Shown here piece by piece: positions 1-9,175 of a stretch of DNA of 64,000 bases (position 1 is the first letter of the stretch; the number at the start of each line of letters is the position of its first letter). The stretch covers positions 248,001 to 312,000 of the forward strand of contig CAVXYY010000003.1 of the NCBI GenBank assembly GCA_963766195.1, read 5' to 3'. Origin of the DNA: JAHEFT01 sp963766195. GTDB lineage: Bacteria > Pseudomonadota > Gammaproteobacteria > Xanthomonadales > SZUA-36. A model generated the notes under the pieces. It saw only the letters and a list, made by a program, of their open reading frames with translations. It was not told the origin of the DNA and ran no database searches. The translations under genes were made by a program, and so were the position numbers.

Positions 1-20
1 ATTAACCAGGAGTAAAGGTA

Positions 21-695
21 ATGGGTATATTTTCCCGATTCAGCGATATCGTAAATGCAAACATCAATGCCGTTCTGGAAAAAGCCGAAGACCCGGAGAA
101 GATCATTCGGCTAATGATCCAGGAAATGGAAGACACCCTGGTGGAAATCCGTTCGGCCGCAGCCAAATGCATCGCCGATCGCAAGGAACTGGGCCGGCAC
201 ATCGATCACCTCGAGCGTGAAAAATCGGAGTGGTCCAACCGGGCAGAACTTGCGATACGCCGTGAACGCGATGACCTGGCCCGCGCCGCCCTGGTTGAAA
301 AGCAGGCAATCGGCGACCGGGTTGACAAAATGAGGATCGAATTGGTCAGCCTGGACGGCCAACTGGACAAATTCAACGCCGACATCACCCAGCTGCAATC
401 CAAACTGGACGACGCCAAAACGCGCCAGCGCAGTATCGTGATCCGGCACAAAACCGCCAGTTCGCAACTGTCGGCCAGGAAGCACATTCATGACGACCGC
501 ATCGACGAAATGCTTTTCCGCTTTGAAAACGCCGAGCGGCGGATCGACCGGGTGGAGTCAGAAGCCGAGGCGGTTAATATGGGCAGGGGAAAAGGCCTGG
601 CCGACGAAATTGCAGACCTGGAACAGGACGATCGCGTGGAAGCCGAGCTGGCTGATCTGAAGTCAAAGGTCAGCGATAACGCAGAGGAGAAATAG
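21..695 (+). CDS. pspA: Phage shock protein A (PspA/IM30 family)
   Basis: A 224-residue, almost wholly helical and charged protein matching PspA in length (E. coli PspA has 222 residues) and in its amphipathic N-terminal helix (MGIFSRFSDIVNANINAVLE). PspA binds stressed inner membrane, forms large oligomers and restrains the activator PspF. A Shine-Dalgarno AGGAG lies about 8 bases before the ATG. The stop codon touches the pspB start region, so pspA, pspB and pspC form one operon. The promoter, expected to be sigma-54 dependent, lies outside the window, and no pspF is visible here. Confident from sequence and gene order. Confidence 0.96.
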   Translation: MGIFSRFSDIVNANINAVLEKAEDPEKIIRLMIQEMEDTLVEIRSAAAKCIADRKELGRHIDHLEREKSEWSNRAELAIRRERDDLARAALVEKQAIGDRVDKMRIELVSLDGQLDKFNADITQLQSKLDDAKTRQRSIVIRHKTASSQLSARKHIHDDRIDEMLFRFENAERRIDRVESEAEAVNMGRGKGLADEIADLEQDDRVEAELADLKSKVSDNAEEK

Positions 696-697
696 TG

Positions 698-916
698 ATG
701 GGTGAAGTCATTCCAATCCTGATGGTAACGATTTGTTTGCCTTTGTGGATCATTTTTCACTACACGACCAAGATGAAGATGTCCAAGGGCCTGTCGCCCG
801 AAGATGAAAAAATGCTCAGCGAAGTCTGGGAATCGGCAAACAAGATGCAGGAGCGGATCAATACGCTGGAACGCATTCTTGATATCGAAGCCCCGGACTG
901 GAGAAAACGTTCATGA
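698..916 (+). CDS. pspB: Envelope stress response membrane protein PspB
   Basis: A 72-residue protein with one N-terminal membrane helix (residues about 4-22) followed by a charged coiled-coil tail ending in a DIEAPDWR-like motif typical of PspB. PspB and PspC sense inner-membrane stress and sequester PspA. I chose the ATG at 698; a GTG at 695 overlapping the pspA stop codon is an alternative, and the GAGGAG at 684-689 could serve either. The gene overlaps pspC by 4 bases (ATGA), which implies translational coupling. Confidence 0.92.
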   Translation: MGEVIPILMVTICLPLWIIFHYTTKMKMSKGLSPEDEKMLSEVWESANKMQERINTLERILDIEAPDWRKRS

Positions 917-1308
917 ACGATTTCTACAAGCACAAAAACCCGCACCGCTTATTCCGGGACAAGGAAAATGGGATGATCGCCGGTGTCTGCGCCGGTATCG
1001 CGGAATATTTCGGACTGAACCGCAGGGGTGTGCGCCTGGTGACGTTTCTGTTCATTCTTTTTCCGCCATTTTTTGCATTCATCATCGTTTCATACATCGT
1101 CCTGGCCATCGTGCTTCCGGTAAAACCCGGCAACCTTTATGAAAACACGGAGCAGGCGGAATTCTGGCGCGGTGTCAGCAATGCGCCATCGGACGTTTTC
1201 GGCGCTTTAAGGCACCGCTTTCGTGAACTGAATCATCGACTCGAAAAAATGGAAGCTTTTGTAACTTCCAAAGAGTTTGAAATAGACCGCGAACTGGGGA
1301 GAAAGTAG
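913..1308 (+). CDS. pspC: Envelope stress response membrane protein PspC
   Basis: A 131-residue PspC-domain protein. The N-terminal segment (residues about 9-70) holds the conserved GVCAGIAEYFGLN motif and a hydrophobic membrane segment at about 42-70; the C-terminal part is charged and probably coiled coil. It works with PspB as membrane sensor of the phage-shock response. The ATG overlaps the pspB stop by 4 bases. It is the last gene of the operon visible here. Confidence 0.94.
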   Translation: MNDFYKHKNPHRLFRDKENGMIAGVCAGIAEYFGLNRRGVRLVTFLFILFPPFFAFIIVSYIVLAIVLPVKPGNLYENTEQAEFWRGVSNAPSDVFGALRHRFRELNHRLEKMEAFVTSKEFEIDRELGRK

Positions 1309-1460
1309 CCAGGCCGGCAGGTAATAAGGAAGGAACACGACAAAGCGAAGGATTCTGTCGTCAGCCTGTAACCAAACGCCCGTATTCTGCGTCAATACTA
1401 ATAAGGAAAAGCGGTCTTGATGGGCAACCGTTCGACAGACCCGGGAAAAGGAACAAAACA

Positions 1461-1685
1461 ATGAACGCCAACTACCAGTGCAAAATCAGCAAACCCGAAC
1501 CAAGAGCACCCCTGTTTGAGTCTACCTGGCTGGCGCTTTTTCTGGCCCTGCGCCAGGAATGGCTGAAATCACGCACCCAGGCCCAGGGAGTCACTAATGC
1601 GCGTGATAGCTTTTTTCTCCGGCTGTCACGGCCAGGTCCAGCCTGTTCTCCTGAGGGGTTAGTGGACAGGTTGCATATTCACTGA
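1461..1685 (+). CDS. Possible small protein, 74 aa, unknown
   Basis: A weakly supported small ORF in the gap after pspC. It has a possible ribosome site (AAGGAAC, about 8 bases before ATG). The first 45 residues are plausible for a small protein (ending in a WLALFLALRQEWLKSR-like helix), but the C-terminal third overlaps the end of the convergent DUF1684 gene and looks like its shadow. I recognise no family. The gap 1309-1593 holds nothing else I can identify. Confidence 0.25.
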   Translation: MNANYQCKISKPEPRAPLFESTWLALFLALRQEWLKSRTQAQGVTNARDSFFLRLSRPGPACSPEGLVDRLHIH

Positions 1686-2511
1686 ATGCACAAGGTGGGT
1701 TGTAAGCCTTGTTGAAGTCGATCACCAGTCGCCCGTCAACCGGCAAACCATCACTGTAAAGATAACGCCCTGCCCCGTATGTTTCGCGACCAGAGGTCCG
1801 GTCGGCAAATAAAAACCACACTGTTTCCGAGTTTTCTTCACCAAGACCCAACAAACGGTAGGTTTTTCCATCGCGGTCAAACTCGGCGTAACCGTAAACC
1901 GGCGATGCTTCAAACTGGCCCAGGACGTTTGCTATTTCGATCGTTTGCCCTTCTTCCGCCGGTATGAAGCGGGCATCAAATCGCCAATCGGGCTGGATTT
2001 CAAAGTTGTCTACGCCCTCAAATTCGAGCAACGCGGGGGCTTTGCGGTCCTTGACGCGCAGCGCGAAGGATTCCCTGAAAATCACGTAAAAGCTCAGGTT
2101 TCCGCTGGCCACAACGGTGGGTTCACCCCGGGAATCAGGGACCAGCTGGACTTCGGTGGCCTGTTCGCCATTAACGGTCACGCCGCTGTCCGCGGCAGGC
2201 ACGAAGCGCAACTCTTCACCATCCACGAAAACAGTCCCCCAATCTGCCGGGCCACCGGGAACCCGGATCGTGCTCGACGGGCCGCTTCCCACGCGGTTCG
2301 CGCCTTCGACCAGCCACTCCAGGCCAACCAGGGTCAGCCAACCGTTTTCACTGGCCAGGCGGTCATGCCGGTTTTGCCGCCATTCAATGATTTGCTCCTC
2401 GTGAGTTGCCGTCGACGGGACCCCGGAGTCTTCCGCCAGAGACACGTCAACCACCATTGCGAAGCACAAAAGCACAGCCAGCCAGGAGACAGATCGTATT
2501 TTGCAGGTCAT
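1594..2511 (-). CDS. DUF1684 domain protein, exported
   Basis: A 305-residue protein with an N-terminal signal peptide (hydrophobic residues about 8-25, cleavage near SLAED). It matches the DUF1684 family by NGWLTLVGLEWL near residue 56 and by the C-terminal block KAYNPPCAFSEYATCPL followed by ENRLDLAV. The biochemical role of the family is not established. Its ATG overlaps the manC stop by 4 bases, so it is the last gene of the nucleotide-sugar operon, although nothing shows that it acts on sugars. Confidence 0.88.
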   Translation of the reverse strand: MTCKIRSVSWLAVLLCFAMVVDVSLAEDSGVPSTATHEEQIIEWRQNRHDRLASENGWLTLVGLEWLVEGANRVGSGPSSTIRVPGGPADWGTVFVDGEELRFVPAADSGVTVNGEQATEVQLVPDSRGEPTVVASGNLSFYVIFRESFALRVKDRKAPALLEFEGVDNFEIQPDWRFDARFIPAEEGQTIEIANVLGQFEASPVYGYAEFDRDGKTYRLLGLGEENSETVWFLFADRTSGRETYGAGRYLYSDGLPVDGRLVIDFNKAYNPPCAFSEYATCPLTPQENRLDLAVTAGEKSYHAH

Positions 2512-3956
2512 TTGATGCGTCCATATATGTCTTCGTATCGGATGATATCGTCTTCACCGAAGTACTCCCCGGTCTGCACTTCGATCAGGTGCACGTCTTC
2601 GGAACCCGGGTTTTCCAGGCGGTGCTGGGTTTCCAACGGAATGTAGGTCGACTCGTTGGGGTTGAGTAAAAACTCCTTGTCACCCAGCCGGACTTTAGCG
2701 ACTCCGCTGATCACGGTCCAGTGCTCTGCCCGCTTGCGGTGCATCTGCAAAGAAAGCACCTGCCCAGGTTTGATGACCAGTCGCTTGACCTTGCAATCCG
2801 CGGCATCCTCCAGGATGGAAAAACTGCCCCAGGGCCGGAATACCGTTTTGTGGAATTCCGCGGCATCGTGTTTGAGTTCACTTAACTGGTTGACCACTTC
2901 CTTGACGTCCTGCACCCGGTCCCGGTGCGCTACCAGGATCGCATCTTCGGTGTCCACGATCACCAGGTCGTCGACACCAACCGCAGCGACAAGGCGGTCG
3001 CCACCTTGCACAAAGCAGTTCCTGCTTTCCACGAGAACGGCTTTTCCATGAATCCGGTTTCCCGCCTCGTCCGACTCGTAAAGCTCGCTCATGGCCTTCC
3101 AGGAGCCGATGTCGCTCCAGCCAAAATCCGCCCCGACAACGGCGCAATTGGAGGCCTTCTCCATGACGGCGTAATCGACCGAAACCGAAGGACATTGGCT
3201 GAACAGGTCGAGGGGAATTTCCATCGGTTGCTCGTCCGGATCAATGGATTTCCAGCATACACGGGCGGAATCTGCAATTTCGGAAGCGAATGCATCGACG
3301 GCATCGAGGTAGACACCGGCTGCGAAGCAGAACATTCCGGAGTTCCAGCCGTATTCACCGGATTCCAGGTAAGCCAGGGCAGTGGCCTGGTCGGGCTTTT
3401 CGACAAAAGCCGCCACCTCAAAGCCACCGGTGTCCTTTATCTGCTGCCCTTTGCGAATATACCCGTAGCCGGTTTCGGCGTGGGTCGGATGGATCGCGAA
3501 AGTGACCAGGTAACCGAGCCCGGCCAGTTTTTTTGCTTCGCTCACGGCCGCCTGGAAATTTGCCATGTCCCGGATCAGATGATCGGCAGGCAGTACCAGC
3601 ATGAGCGCTTCGTCGCCAAAGGTTTCGCGCACATAGTGCGCTGCGAGCGCTATGGCCGGGGCCGTGTTCCGCCCGATGGGCTCGAGCAGAAACGGGTGCC
3701 CGTGTTCCTTGCCGTCTATCGCGTCATACAGATCCCGGGTATAGAAATAATAGTCCCGGCTGGTAACCGTGAGCACCGGGGCGCCGTCCGCGACGCCTAG
3801 CGCCCTGCGAAAGGTTTTCTCGGCCAATGATTCGCCGTCAACCAGCTTCATGAACGGCTTGGGGTGGGCCCGCCGGGAAACCGGCCAGAGACGTGTTCCG
3901 GAACCGCCCGAGAGAATCACCGGCACCATCATTCTTTGCTCGTCACGGTCCGTCAT
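2508..3956 (-). CDS. manC: Mannose-1-phosphate guanylyltransferase / mannose-6-phosphate isomerase
   Basis: A 482-residue two-domain enzyme of the ManC/XanB/AlgA type. The N-terminal nucleotidyltransferase starts with LSGGSGTRLWPVSR (residues about 15-28) and makes GDP-mannose from mannose-1-P and GTP. The C-terminal cupin carries the type II mannose-6-P isomerase signature (RPWGSF, then LSLQMHRKRAEHW). Length is normal for the fused form. It overlaps the end of rfbD by 14 bases and the next gene by 4. GDP-mannose would feed surface polysaccharide synthesis; no glycosyltransferase genes lie beside it. Confidence 0.95.
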   Translation of the reverse strand: MTDRDEQRMMVPVILSGGSGTRLWPVSRRAHPKPFMKLVDGESLAEKTFRRALGVADGAPVLTVTSRDYYFYTRDLYDAIDGKEHGHPFLLEPIGRNTAPAIALAAHYVRETFGDEALMLVLPADHLIRDMANFQAAVSEAKKLAGLGYLVTFAIHPTHAETGYGYIRKGQQIKDTGGFEVAAFVEKPDQATALAYLESGEYGWNSGMFCFAAGVYLDAVDAFASEIADSARVCWKSIDPDEQPMEIPLDLFSQCPSVSVDYAVMEKASNCAVVGADFGWSDIGSWKAMSELYESDEAGNRIHGKAVLVESRNCFVQGGDRLVAAVGVDDLVIVDTEDAILVAHRDRVQDVKEVVNQLSELKHDAAEFHKTVFRPWGSFSILEDAADCKVKRLVIKPGQVLSLQMHRKRAEHWTVISGVAKVRLGDKEFLLNPNESTYIPLETQHRLENPGSEDVHLIEVQTGEYFGEDDIIRYEDIYGRIK

Positions 3957-4867
3957 TTTTTGCCATTTCCCCGATACAGGTCAGCAGCGACGGGTCCAGG
4001 CCCGCCGGCGTAATGCCAAATACCTCGCCGATCCTGGACGTATCGAGAACTGAGTAATGAGGCCGCCGGGCTTTCTGCGGAAAGTCCGAGGAGCGCACTT
4101 CCTTCATTTCCGGAAGACGCTGAAGCATCCCGGCCCTCATCGCAGTGACAAAAATTTTCTGCGCAAACTGATACCAGCTTACGGCGTCGCCGTCACAGTA
4201 GTGGTAAACGCCCCCCGGCAGATCCTTGCCGTCGGCGGATATCATTCGGGCGATCACTTCCTGTGTCACGGCAGCGAGGTTCCGGGCCCAGGTCGGGCAA
4301 CCGGTCTGATCACTGACAATACTGGAGGTTCGGCCTTTCCCGGGCCAGGCGCAACATGGTCAGGACAAAATTGTTTCCATGCCCGGAATAGACCCAGGAG
4401 GTGCGCAGGATGACATGACGGCACTTGCTTGCGGCGATCGCCAGTTCTCCCGCGAGCTTGCTTTCGCCGTACACCCCCAAAGGCCCGGGCGTGTCCTGTT
4501 CTGTATAAGCGCGGCTCGCATTGCCATCGAAGACGTAATCGGTCGAGTAATGAACCAACAGGCGCCCGTTCCGGTCCGACCACCTGGCCAGGCAAGCGGG
4601 CATTTCCGCATTGATTCCGAAGGCGGTGTCGGAATGGTCCTCTGCGAGATCCACAGCCGTGTAGGCGGCAGCGTTGACAATGATATCCGGGCGTACCCGG
4701 TTGAGCAGGATCTCAACCCGGCCAGGATTTCCAAGGTCCTGCAACTGCGTGACAGCCTCACCCGGCGCAGGGGTCCGGTCGACCAGGGTGACCTGTCCCA
4801 TCTGCTGCAAGCGGGGCAATAATTCCTGGCCGAGCTGACCGGCTGCGCCGGTTAACAGGATGTGCAT
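3943..4867 (-). pseudogene. rfbD: dTDP-4-dehydrorhamnose reductase, frameshifted
   Basis: The last step of dTDP-L-rhamnose synthesis. The first about 181 residues (frame starting at 4867) show the Rossmann motif TGAAGQLGQ and the catalytic Y133-x3-K137 (YGESK), then run into a stop shortly after RERPNL. The rest, from IVSDQTGCPTWARNLAAV onward, continues in the next frame to 3943. Removing one base at about 4324-4325 (a C in the coding strand, CC read as C) joins the two parts as a normal full-length RmlD. All catalytic residues are present, so sequencing error is as likely as true inactivation, and the flanking rfb genes are intact. Confidence 0.85.
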
Positions 4868-5421
4868 GGGCTCATTCTCGGCAAGGCATCCGTGGCGATG
4901 TCAGCCAAACGGGGCGCCAATTCATCTTTCGGTGAGAGGCGGCCCGACTCGAGCGGCCAGCGGATGGCGATATCCGGATCGTTCCAGGCGATGACGGCAT
5001 CGAACTGCGAGCGGTAGACCGATGTGCAAAGGTAACTGAGCAAAGCCGATTCACCGAGCACGCAGAACCCGTGGGCAAACCCTTCGGGTACGTAAAGTTG
5101 ACGGTGATTCTGCGCCGATAACTCGACCCCCGCCCATTGCCGGAAAGTGGGTGAATCAGGCCTGATATCAACGCCGACATCAAAAACCCGGCCTTCGAGC
5201 ACCGAAACCAGTTTGCCCTGCGGTTCCGGGTTTTGGAAATGCAGGCCACGGATGACACCGGGACCCGACCTGGAAAGATTTGACTGCACGAATTTCCCCG
5301 GCAGCCCGACCGCCTCGTAGCGAGCAGCGTTCCAGGTTTCCATGAAAAACCCGCGCTCATCTGCATGCGCGACAGGTTCGATGATGATCAGCCCCGGGAT
5401 ACCGGTTTCAATCGTTTTCAC
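4852..5421 (-). CDS. rfbC: dTDP-4-dehydrorhamnose 3,5-epimerase
   Basis: A 189-residue cupin of the RmlC family. It shows the family blocks DERGFFMETW (21-30), the catalytic histidine in RGLHFQ (H61) with K70, and YVPEGFAHGFCVL leading to the conserved tyrosine near residue 130. It epimerises dTDP-4-keto-6-deoxyglucose between RmlB and RmlD. It lies 2 bases after rfbA and overlaps the rfbD start by 16 bases, in the usual pathway cluster. Confidence 0.95.
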   Translation of the reverse strand: MKTIETGIPGLIIIEPVAHADERGFFMETWNAARYEAVGLPGKFVQSNLSRSGPGVIRGLHFQNPEPQGKLVSVLEGRVFDVGVDIRPDSPTFRQWAGVELSAQNHRQLYVPEGFAHGFCVLGESALLSYLCTSVYRSQFDAVIAWNDPDIAIRWPLESGRLSPKDELAPRLADIATDALPRMSPCTSC

Positions 5422-5423
5422 GC

Positions 5424-6308
5424 TCAGTTGCCCCTGCCTATCAGGCCGAGCAAATATTCGCCATATCCACTTTTCAGCAAGGGTTCTGCCAGCTTTCTGA
5501 CCTGGTCTTCGTCAATCCAGCCCTGCATGAAGGCGATTTCCTCGGGACAGGCTATTTTGAGTCCTTGACGGCTCTCGATCGTTTCGATGAAATTTGCCGC
5601 CTGCTGAAGGGATTCGTGCGTTCCCGTGTCCAGCCATGCATAACCACGCCCCAGCCGCTCAACTGAAAGGCTGTTGTCTTCAAGGTAAAGACGGTTCAGA
5701 TCGGTAATTTCCAGTTCGCCCCGCCGGGAAGGCTTCAGGCTGCGTGCGAATGCACTGGCCCGGCCGTCGTAGAAATACAGGCCCGTTACCGCATAGTGGG
5801 AACGGGGATTTTCGGGCTTTTCCTCGATGCTCAGCACCCGGTATTCGCTGTCGAATTCGACAACACCGTAACGTTCCGGATCGCGCACCCAGTAGCCGAA
5901 GACCGTCGCGCCCTCGAATCGCCCGGCTGCGCGGGTCAACACGTCGCTCAAGCCACCCCCGTGAAAAATATTGTCGCCCAGGATCAGGCACGACGGGTCG
6001 CCCTGCAGAAATTCGTCCGCGATAATCAAGGCCTGGGCGAGCCCTTCCGGCTCAGGCTGTACTGCATATTCCAGCCGCAAGCCCCAATCCCTGCCGTCGC
6101 CCAGCAACTGGCGGAACATCGCCTGTTCATGCGGGGTCGTGATGATCATGATCTCGCGGATGTCAGCCTGCATCAGCGTGGCCAGCGGATAGAAAATCAT
6201 CGGCTTGTCGTAAACAGGAAGCAGTTGCTTGCTGACCACCCGGGTCAGTGGATACAAGCGGGTCCCACTCCCTCCTGCCAGGATAATTCCTTTTCGTGAA
6301 CCATTCAT
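5424..6308 (-). CDS. rfbA: Glucose-1-phosphate thymidylyltransferase
   Basis: Makes dTDP-glucose from glucose-1-P and dTTP, the first step of the rhamnose pathway. The protein starting at 6308 has 294 residues, the family's usual size, and opens with GIILAGGSGTRLYPLT. The open frame extends upstream to 6467, but those residues lie inside rfbB and look non-coding. The chosen ATG overlaps the rfbB stop by 4 bases (ATGA). Confidence 0.95.
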   Translation of the reverse strand: MNGSRKGIILAGGSGTRLYPLTRVVSKQLLPVYDKPMIFYPLATLMQADIREIMIITTPHEQAMFRQLLGDGRDWGLRLEYAVQPEPEGLAQALIIADEFLQGDPSCLILGDNIFHGGGLSDVLTRAAGRFEGATVFGYWVRDPERYGVVEFDSEYRVLSIEEKPENPRSHYAVTGLYFYDGRASAFARSLKPSRRGELEITDLNRLYLEDNSLSVERLGRGYAWLDTGTHESLQQAANFIETIESRQGLKIACPEEIAFMQGWIDEDQVRKLAEPLLKSGYGEYLLGLIGRGN

Positions 6309-7372
6309 ATGATCTCTCCCAGCCCCAGCCGCTCGCCCTGGTAACTGCCATCCCGCACCCTGTTGATCCAGCAGTCGTTTTCCAGGTACCAGTCGACCGT
6401 TTTCTGCAGGCCCGTCTCGAAATCGACAGATGGCCGCCAGCCGGTTACTTTCATCAGCTTGCTGCAATCAATAGCATATCGCCGGTCATGTCCGGGGCGG
6501 TCGGCAACATGCGTGACCAACATGCGGCGGGAGCCGAAACCGTCATCGGGACAACGACGGTCGAGCGCGTCGCATATGGCATGCACAACCTGGATATTGG
6601 CCCGCTCCGACAAGCCACCGATATTGTAGACCTCTCCGGGTTCACCCATTGCGAGTACGTCATTTATCGCGTCCACGTGGTCATCGACGAATAACCAGTC
6701 CCTCACTTGCATACCGTCGCCGTAAACGGGCAGCGGCTTGAATTCCAGCGCGTTGAGGATCATCAGCGGAATGAGCTTTTCCGGAAACTGGAAAGGCCCG
6801 TAGTTGTTTGAACAGTTGGTGGTCAGCGTGGGTAAGCCATACGTGTGATGGAATGCACGCACCAGGTGATCTGAAGATGCTTTTGAAGCCGCGTAGGGCG
6901 AGTTGGGCGCATACGGTGTCGTTTCCTGGAAAGCCCCGACATCTCCCAGGCTGCCATAAACTTCATCGGTGGAAACGTGCAAAAACCGGAACGCAGATTT
7001 TACCTTTTCGGGCTGCGCTTTCCACCAATCCAGAGTGCATTGCAGCAGGTTCAGAGTGCCGACCACGTTGGTCTCGACAAATGCCGCGGGCCCGTCGATC
7101 GAGCGGTCAACGTGACTTTCCGCAGCAAAATTCACAACCGCGTCAGGCTGGTACTGATCAATAACCCGGGCCACCAGGCGGGCGTCGCCAATGTCTCCGT
7201 GGATAAAGATATGCCTGCCATCATCCGGCAGTGACTTCAGGGTATCGAGGTTGCCGGCGTAGGTCAGCGCATCCAGGTTTACAATGCGCAGGTCAGCGCT
7301 TTGCGCAAGACTGCGCAACACGTAGTTGCCGCCAATGAATCCGGCGCCGCCGGTTACGAGCAGAGTACGCAT
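6305..7372 (-). CDS. rfbB: dTDP-glucose 4,6-dehydratase
   Basis: A 355-residue extended short-chain dehydrogenase. It has the NAD-binding TGGAGFIGG at residues 7-15, STDEVYG with the catalytic Asp/Glu pair, and the catalytic tyrosine and lysine in NSPYAASKAS. It converts dTDP-glucose to the 4-keto-6-deoxy sugar. It starts 17 bases after ssb and is followed directly by rfbA, rfbC and rfbD, so the complete rhamnose pathway is encoded in order B-A-C-D. Confidence 0.96.
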   Translation of the reverse strand: MRTLLVTGGAGFIGGNYVLRSLAQSADLRIVNLDALTYAGNLDTLKSLPDDGRHIFIHGDIGDARLVARVIDQYQPDAVVNFAAESHVDRSIDGPAAFVETNVVGTLNLLQCTLDWWKAQPEKVKSAFRFLHVSTDEVYGSLGDVGAFQETTPYAPNSPYAASKASSDHLVRAFHHTYGLPTLTTNCSNNYGPFQFPEKLIPLMILNALEFKPLPVYGDGMQVRDWLFVDDHVDAINDVLAMGEPGEVYNIGGLSERANIQVVHAICDALDRRCPDDGFGSRRMLVTHVADRPGHDRRYAIDCSKLMKVTGWRPSVDFETGLQKTVDWYLENDCWINRVRDGSYQGERLGLGEII

Positions 7373-7389
7373 GATTTATCCCTTGCGGG

Positions 7390-7860
7390 TCAGAACGGTA
7401 TGTCGTCTTCTGCAAAATTGTCGTCAAGCGGAGCAGGGGCTGATTGAGCCGGGGGCTGGCTTGACCGCGCCGGTTTGTTGTCCCGGAACCCACCGCCGGC
7501 GGGTTGCGATGATCCCTCGCCCTGGCGACTGCCCAGCATTTGCATTTCGCTGGCAACCACTTCCGTCGTGTACCGGTCCTGCCCGTCCTGCCCTTGCCAT
7601 TTGCGCGTGCGGAGCGAACCCTCGACATACACCTGGCTGCCTTTGCGCAGATATTCCCCGGCTATCTCGGCCAGGCGGTTGAAAAACACCACCCGGTGCC
7701 ACTCGGTGCGCTCCTGGTTTTCACCGGTCTGCTTGTCTTTCCAGGACTCGCTGGTAGCGATATTGATATTGGTTATGGCCGCACCGCTCGCCGTGTAGCG
7801 GGTCTCGGGATCCGCGCCCAGGTTGCCGACCAGAATGACTTTATTTACACCACGCGCCAT
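7390..7860 (-). CDS. ssb: Single-stranded DNA-binding protein
   Basis: A 156-residue SSB. The N-terminal OB fold (residues about 1-108) contains MARGVNKVILVGNLG and the block WHRVVFFNRLAEIAGEYLRKG. It is followed by a Gly/Pro/Gln-rich linker and the acidic tip DDIPF that recruits partner proteins. It is encoded 42 bases downstream of an MFS transporter and just before rfbB. I saw no clear LexA box upstream. Confidence 0.96.
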   Translation of the reverse strand: MARGVNKVILVGNLGADPETRYTASGAAITNINIATSESWKDKQTGENQERTEWHRVVFFNRLAEIAGEYLRKGSQVYVEGSLRTRKWQGQDGQDRYTTEVVASEMQMLGSRQGEGSSQPAGGGFRDNKPARSSQPPAQSAPAPLDDNFAEDDIPF

Positions 7861-7902
7861 CAGGCACCTCCTCAGAAATCAATGGAAGAAAGTGTAGCAC
7901 AG

Positions 7903-9078
7903 TCACCGGACTGCTCCTGTCGGAAAAACACCCTTTGAGGTGAGTTTCAAGACGATTCCCCAGCACAAACTGGCCATGCTCGCGGCAAACAATGCCGCCT
8001 GGCTTCCAAAGCGACTGAGCAACCAGCCACCCAGTACCCCGCCCGCAAATGCGCCGAGGAACTGGAAAGTGCTGTAGATGCCTAACCTGCGCCCCCTGCC
8101 ACGGCTGCCGGTAATTCGGGAAAGCAGTGAGGGCATGGATGCTTCCAGCAAATTGAAGCCGAGAAAATAAACCGCTAGCAGAGCGCCCAGCGCGGCCAGG
8201 CTCGCGCTGAATGGCAAGACTCCCACCGCCAGGGCCAATACCAGGAACGCCCAGGGCAGCAGGCTGCGCTCGGAAAGGTTCGCCCCGACCCGCCGCAGAA
8301 TGGGCAACATCAGGACGATTGAACCCAGCATCGCCGGAAGGTAGATTTTCCAATGCGAAGACAATTCAAAACCAAAATCCCCGACCAGCATGGGCGGCAG
8401 GGTGACGAAAAGCAGGGTCATGACCGCGTGGAGTAAAAAGACGCTGAATGACAGCATCCAGACCGGGCGCATGGCAAACTCATGCTCCTGCGCCGCCTCC
8501 TCCACACGGGGTTCGGGCCGGGGCAGCGTCAACACCAGCCCGATGCCGGAAATCGCGAAAACCACGGTCAACCAGAACAATCCCTGCAAACCAAGCAGCG
8601 TCGCGAGGGGAACCGACAGCCCCATGGACAGTAAAAATGCGCCGCCGATACCGATCCCGATAATGGCCATGATGACCGGCCGGCGTTCCGGCCGGGTCAG
8701 GTCGGCAGCCAGCGCCATCGCGACGCCTGCAATCGCTCCGCAGCCTTGCAGGGCGCGACCGGCGATCAACACGTTCATCGATTCGGCCGTCGCCGCCACC
8801 ACCCCGCCCACGGCAAACAGGCCAAGCCCCAGCATCAGCACGGGCTTTCTGCCCCAACGATCGGACAGCCAGCCAAAAGGTTGCTGGAGGATGGCCTGGG
8901 TCAGTCCATATATGCCAACAGCAAGGCCGGCGGACTGAGGGGTGAAGCCCGGCATCCCCGCCGAGAGGATCATGAAAACGGGCAGGATCAGGAACAAACC
9001 GAGCATGCGGAGCGTGATAATGCCCGACAGCGTAGCTGCGAACCTCAGTTCCCTGGATTTTTCATTGCTTGAAGACAA
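7903..9078 (-). CDS. MFS transporter
   Basis: A 391-residue protein with about 12 membrane helices and the MFS motif A in the loop between helices 2 and 3 (GWLSDRWGRKPVLML, residues about 68-82). Substrate unknown; it resembles drug/H+ antiporters of the YajR/YceL kind. It is transcribed divergently from ispB, with 97 bases between the two starts, and lies directly upstream of ssb. Confidence 0.85.
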   Translation of the reverse strand: MSSSNEKSRELRFAATLSGIITLRMLGLFLILPVFMILSAGMPGFTPQSAGLAVGIYGLTQAILQQPFGWLSDRWGRKPVLMLGLGLFAVGGVVAATAESMNVLIAGRALQGCGAIAGVAMALAADLTRPERRPVIMAIIGIGIGGAFLLSMGLSVPLATLLGLQGLFWLTVVFAISGIGLVLTLPRPEPRVEEAAQEHEFAMRPVWMLSFSVFLLHAVMTLLFVTLPPMLVGDFGFELSSHWKIYLPAMLGSIVLMLPILRRVGANLSERSLLPWAFLVLALAVGVLPFSASLAALGALLAVYFLGFNLLEASMPSLLSRITGSRGRGRRLGIYSTFQFLGAFAGGVLGGWLLSRFGSQAALFAASMASLCWGIVLKLTSKGVFPTGAVR

Positions 9079-9175
9079 GGGCGAACTCCTGGACGGGATC
9101 GCATTATATGTGTATTGGCCTTGTGTTCATACCGGCCGGATTTATAATTGTCCAAATCCCGCAACAAGGAAAAGA

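Noticed and set aside
5424..6467. Longer rfbA start at 6467
   Set aside because: The extra 53 residues overlap rfbB, lack family similarity, and the ATGA overlap at 6305-6308 supports the shorter start.
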